64,000 bases of DNA from Castellaniella sp034675905 (GTDB lineage: Bacteria; Pseudomonadota; Gammaproteobacteria; Burkholderiales; Burkholderiaceae_B): assembly GCF_034675905.1 (NCBI RefSeq), contig NZ_JAUCCV010000010.1, positions 248,001 to 312,000 on the forward strand, read 5' to 3'. Shown one piece after another: positions 62,955 through 64,000 of the stretch. Each line of letters starts with the position of its first letter. The first letter of the stretch is position 1. A model generated the notes under the pieces. It saw only the letters and a list, made by a program, of their open reading frames with translations, did no database searches and had not been told where the DNA came from. Made by a program: the position numbers and the translations under genes.

Positions 62955-63005
62955 GCCCGCAACCAAGAGGCGCCCTTTCATTTCGTTTTGACAGGCAAGG
63001 TGACC

Positions 63006-64000
63006 ATGATGAAAATTCCTGAAGACCGCCCCTATGATCTGGCTTGCCTGGGCCGCCTCGCGGTAGACCTCTACGCGCAGCAATTCGGGGCGCGTCTGGA
63101 AGACGTCAGCAGTTTCGCCAAATACCTGGGCGGCAGCTCCGCCAACATCGCCTTTGGCGCCGCCCGACTAGGGCTGCGCACCGCCATGATCTCCAGAGTG
63201 GGGGACGAGCAAATGGGCCGTTTCCTTCTCGAAACGCTCCGCCGGGAAGGCTGTGACACTTCGCAAGTGCAAATCGACCCCCAGCGGCTCACGGCGCTGG
63301 TCCTGTTGGGCCTGAAAGACGGCAATACCTTCCCGCTGATTTTCTACCGCGAGAACTGCGCCGACATGGCCATCGACCCCACGGAGATCGATGAACAGTT
63401 CATCGCTCAGTGCCGGGCGCTGCTCATCACCGGCACCCATCTCAGCACCCCTGCCGTGAGAGCGGCATCGACCACGGCCCTGGACTACGCCCAGGCGCAC
63501 GGCACGCTACGCATTCTGGACATCGACTACCGCCCCGTCCTGTGGGGACTGACACAACGAGGCGACGGCGAGACCCGTTTTGTGGCCGATGCCGGTGTTA
63601 CCTCGCGCCTACAGACCATGCTGCCGCGTTTTGACCTGCTGATCGGGACCGAAGAAGAGTTCTGTATCGCTGGCGGCGTGGCGGGTGATCTGCTGGCATC
63701 GCTACGGGCTGTCCGTACCGTCACGCAGGCCGGGATGGTCGTCAAGCTTGGCCCCCAAGGCTGCTGCTACATCTGCGGAGAGGTCCCGACACGCCTGGAA
63801 GATGCCATCACGATGCCAGGTGAGGCCGTGGAAGTGCTGAACGTGCTCGGGGCAGGAGACGCATTCGCAGCAGGCCTGCTATCCGGCCTGCTGCGCCACC
63901 AGGATTTCCCACACGCGGCGCGAATTGCCAATGCGTGCGGAGCGATTGTGGTCTCCCGCCATGCCTGCGCGCCTGCCATGCCGACGCAAGCCGAACTAAG
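63006..64000 (+). CDS. iolC: 5-dehydro-2-deoxygluconokinase (3' end outside window)
   Basis: About 331 codons are visible and open to the window edge. PfkB motifs: GGSSANIAFGAARLG near residue 40 and NVLGAGDAFAAGLLSGL near 280. DLACLGRLAVDLYAQQ and LDIDYRPVLWG are typical of IolC, which phosphorylates 5-dehydro-2-deoxygluconate in myo-inositol breakdown. In this group a C-terminal DUF2090 domain usually follows. ATG at 63006, with another at 63009. Confidence 0.9.
   Translation, partial: MMKIPEDRPYDLACLGRLAVDLYAQQFGARLEDVSSFAKYLGGSSANIAFGAARLGLRTAMISRVGDEQMGRFLLETLRREGCDTSQVQIDPQRLTALVLLGLKDGNTFPLIFYRENCADMAIDPTEIDEQFIAQCRALLITGTHLSTPAVRAASTTALDYAQAHGTLRILDIDYRPVLWGLTQRGDGETRFVADAGVTSRLQTMLPRFDLLIGTEEEFCIAGGVAGDLLASLRAVRTVTQAGMVVKLGPQGCCYICGEVPTRLEDAITMPGEAVEVLNVLGAGDAFAAGLLSGLLRHQDFPHAARIANACGAIVVSRHACAPAMPTQAEL

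Overview
The window is a GC-rich proteobacterial chromosome segment. Gene content and order suggest a betaproteobacterium of the order Burkholderiales, most like Alcaligenaceae (Bordetella/Castellaniella type). The grounds are the hemA-prfA-prmC-grxD-ubiX run, an APS-type iron-sulfur CysH, abundant TRAP and ABC solute uptake, c-di-GMP enzymes and the manganese-riboswitch GDT1 exporter. This placement is inference from gene style; no 16S gene is present. There is no CRISPR array, no intact prophage and no insertion sequence.

Layout. (1) 1-4.3 kb: start of a branched-chain amino acid binding-protein gene, a GcvA-like LysR regulator, and the overlapping cysH-cysD-cysN operon for assimilatory sulfate reduction. 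(2) 4.5-9.1 kb: glutamate dehydrogenase coupled to L-asparaginase, facing the kbl-tdh threonine-degradation operon. (3) 9.2-11.8 kb: a periplasmic-sensor GGDEF-EAL protein. (4) 11.9-15.5 kb: a three-gene TRAP transporter. (5) 15.7-19.4 kb: two overlapping MFS transporters facing an HD-GYP phosphodiesterase. (6) 19.4-23.7 kb: hemA-prfA-prmC-grxD-ubiX.

(7) 23.8-33.1 kb: tRNA-Phe followed by an accessory region that looks like a worn-down integrated element. It holds a frameshifted, truncated integrase start, a Bro-N/DinD-type protein, nemRA, a truncated DUF3024 gene, higBA, an orphan three-hairpin transcript with terminator, an unrecognised pair of membrane-protein genes, a second higA tail, a SulP transporter behind a structured leader, a glutathionyl-hydroquinone reductase, a truncated YjdM-like zinc ribbon and a FrnE-like thiol oxidoreductase. 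Several of these handle quinones, electrophiles or thiols.

(8) 33.1-42.8 kb: housekeeping genes resume: queG, a small cysteine-rich protein, an ICMT-like membrane protein, rluE-arfB-ypfH, an aromatic amino acid permease, ynfA, metY, ybaK, a yybP-ykoY (Mn2+) riboswitch with its GDT1 exporter, speG and a 2OG-Fe(II) oxygenase. (9) 42.8-52.2 kb: a ferric-type ABC importer, corA, an exported nucleoside phosphorylase homologue, rmuC, a CysB/Cbl-type LysR regulator and panB. (10) 52.2-59.8 kb: an aldo/keto reductase, aconitase, an FmdE-like protein with a perfect FNR box upstream, a duplicated-PAS diguanylate cyclase, a PAP2 phosphatase and cytochrome b561. (11) 59.9-64 kb: a sugar-type ABC importer followed by iolC, best read as the start of a myo-inositol uptake and catabolism operon, cut by the window edge.

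The best leads for new biology are the sulP leader RNA (29.5-29.7 kb), the orphan hairpin RNA (27.8 kb), the unknown membrane gene pair (28.1-29.3 kb), the FNR-box/FmdE-like locus (56 kb) and the hairpin at the predicted 5' end of the inositol operon mRNA (59.88 kb).
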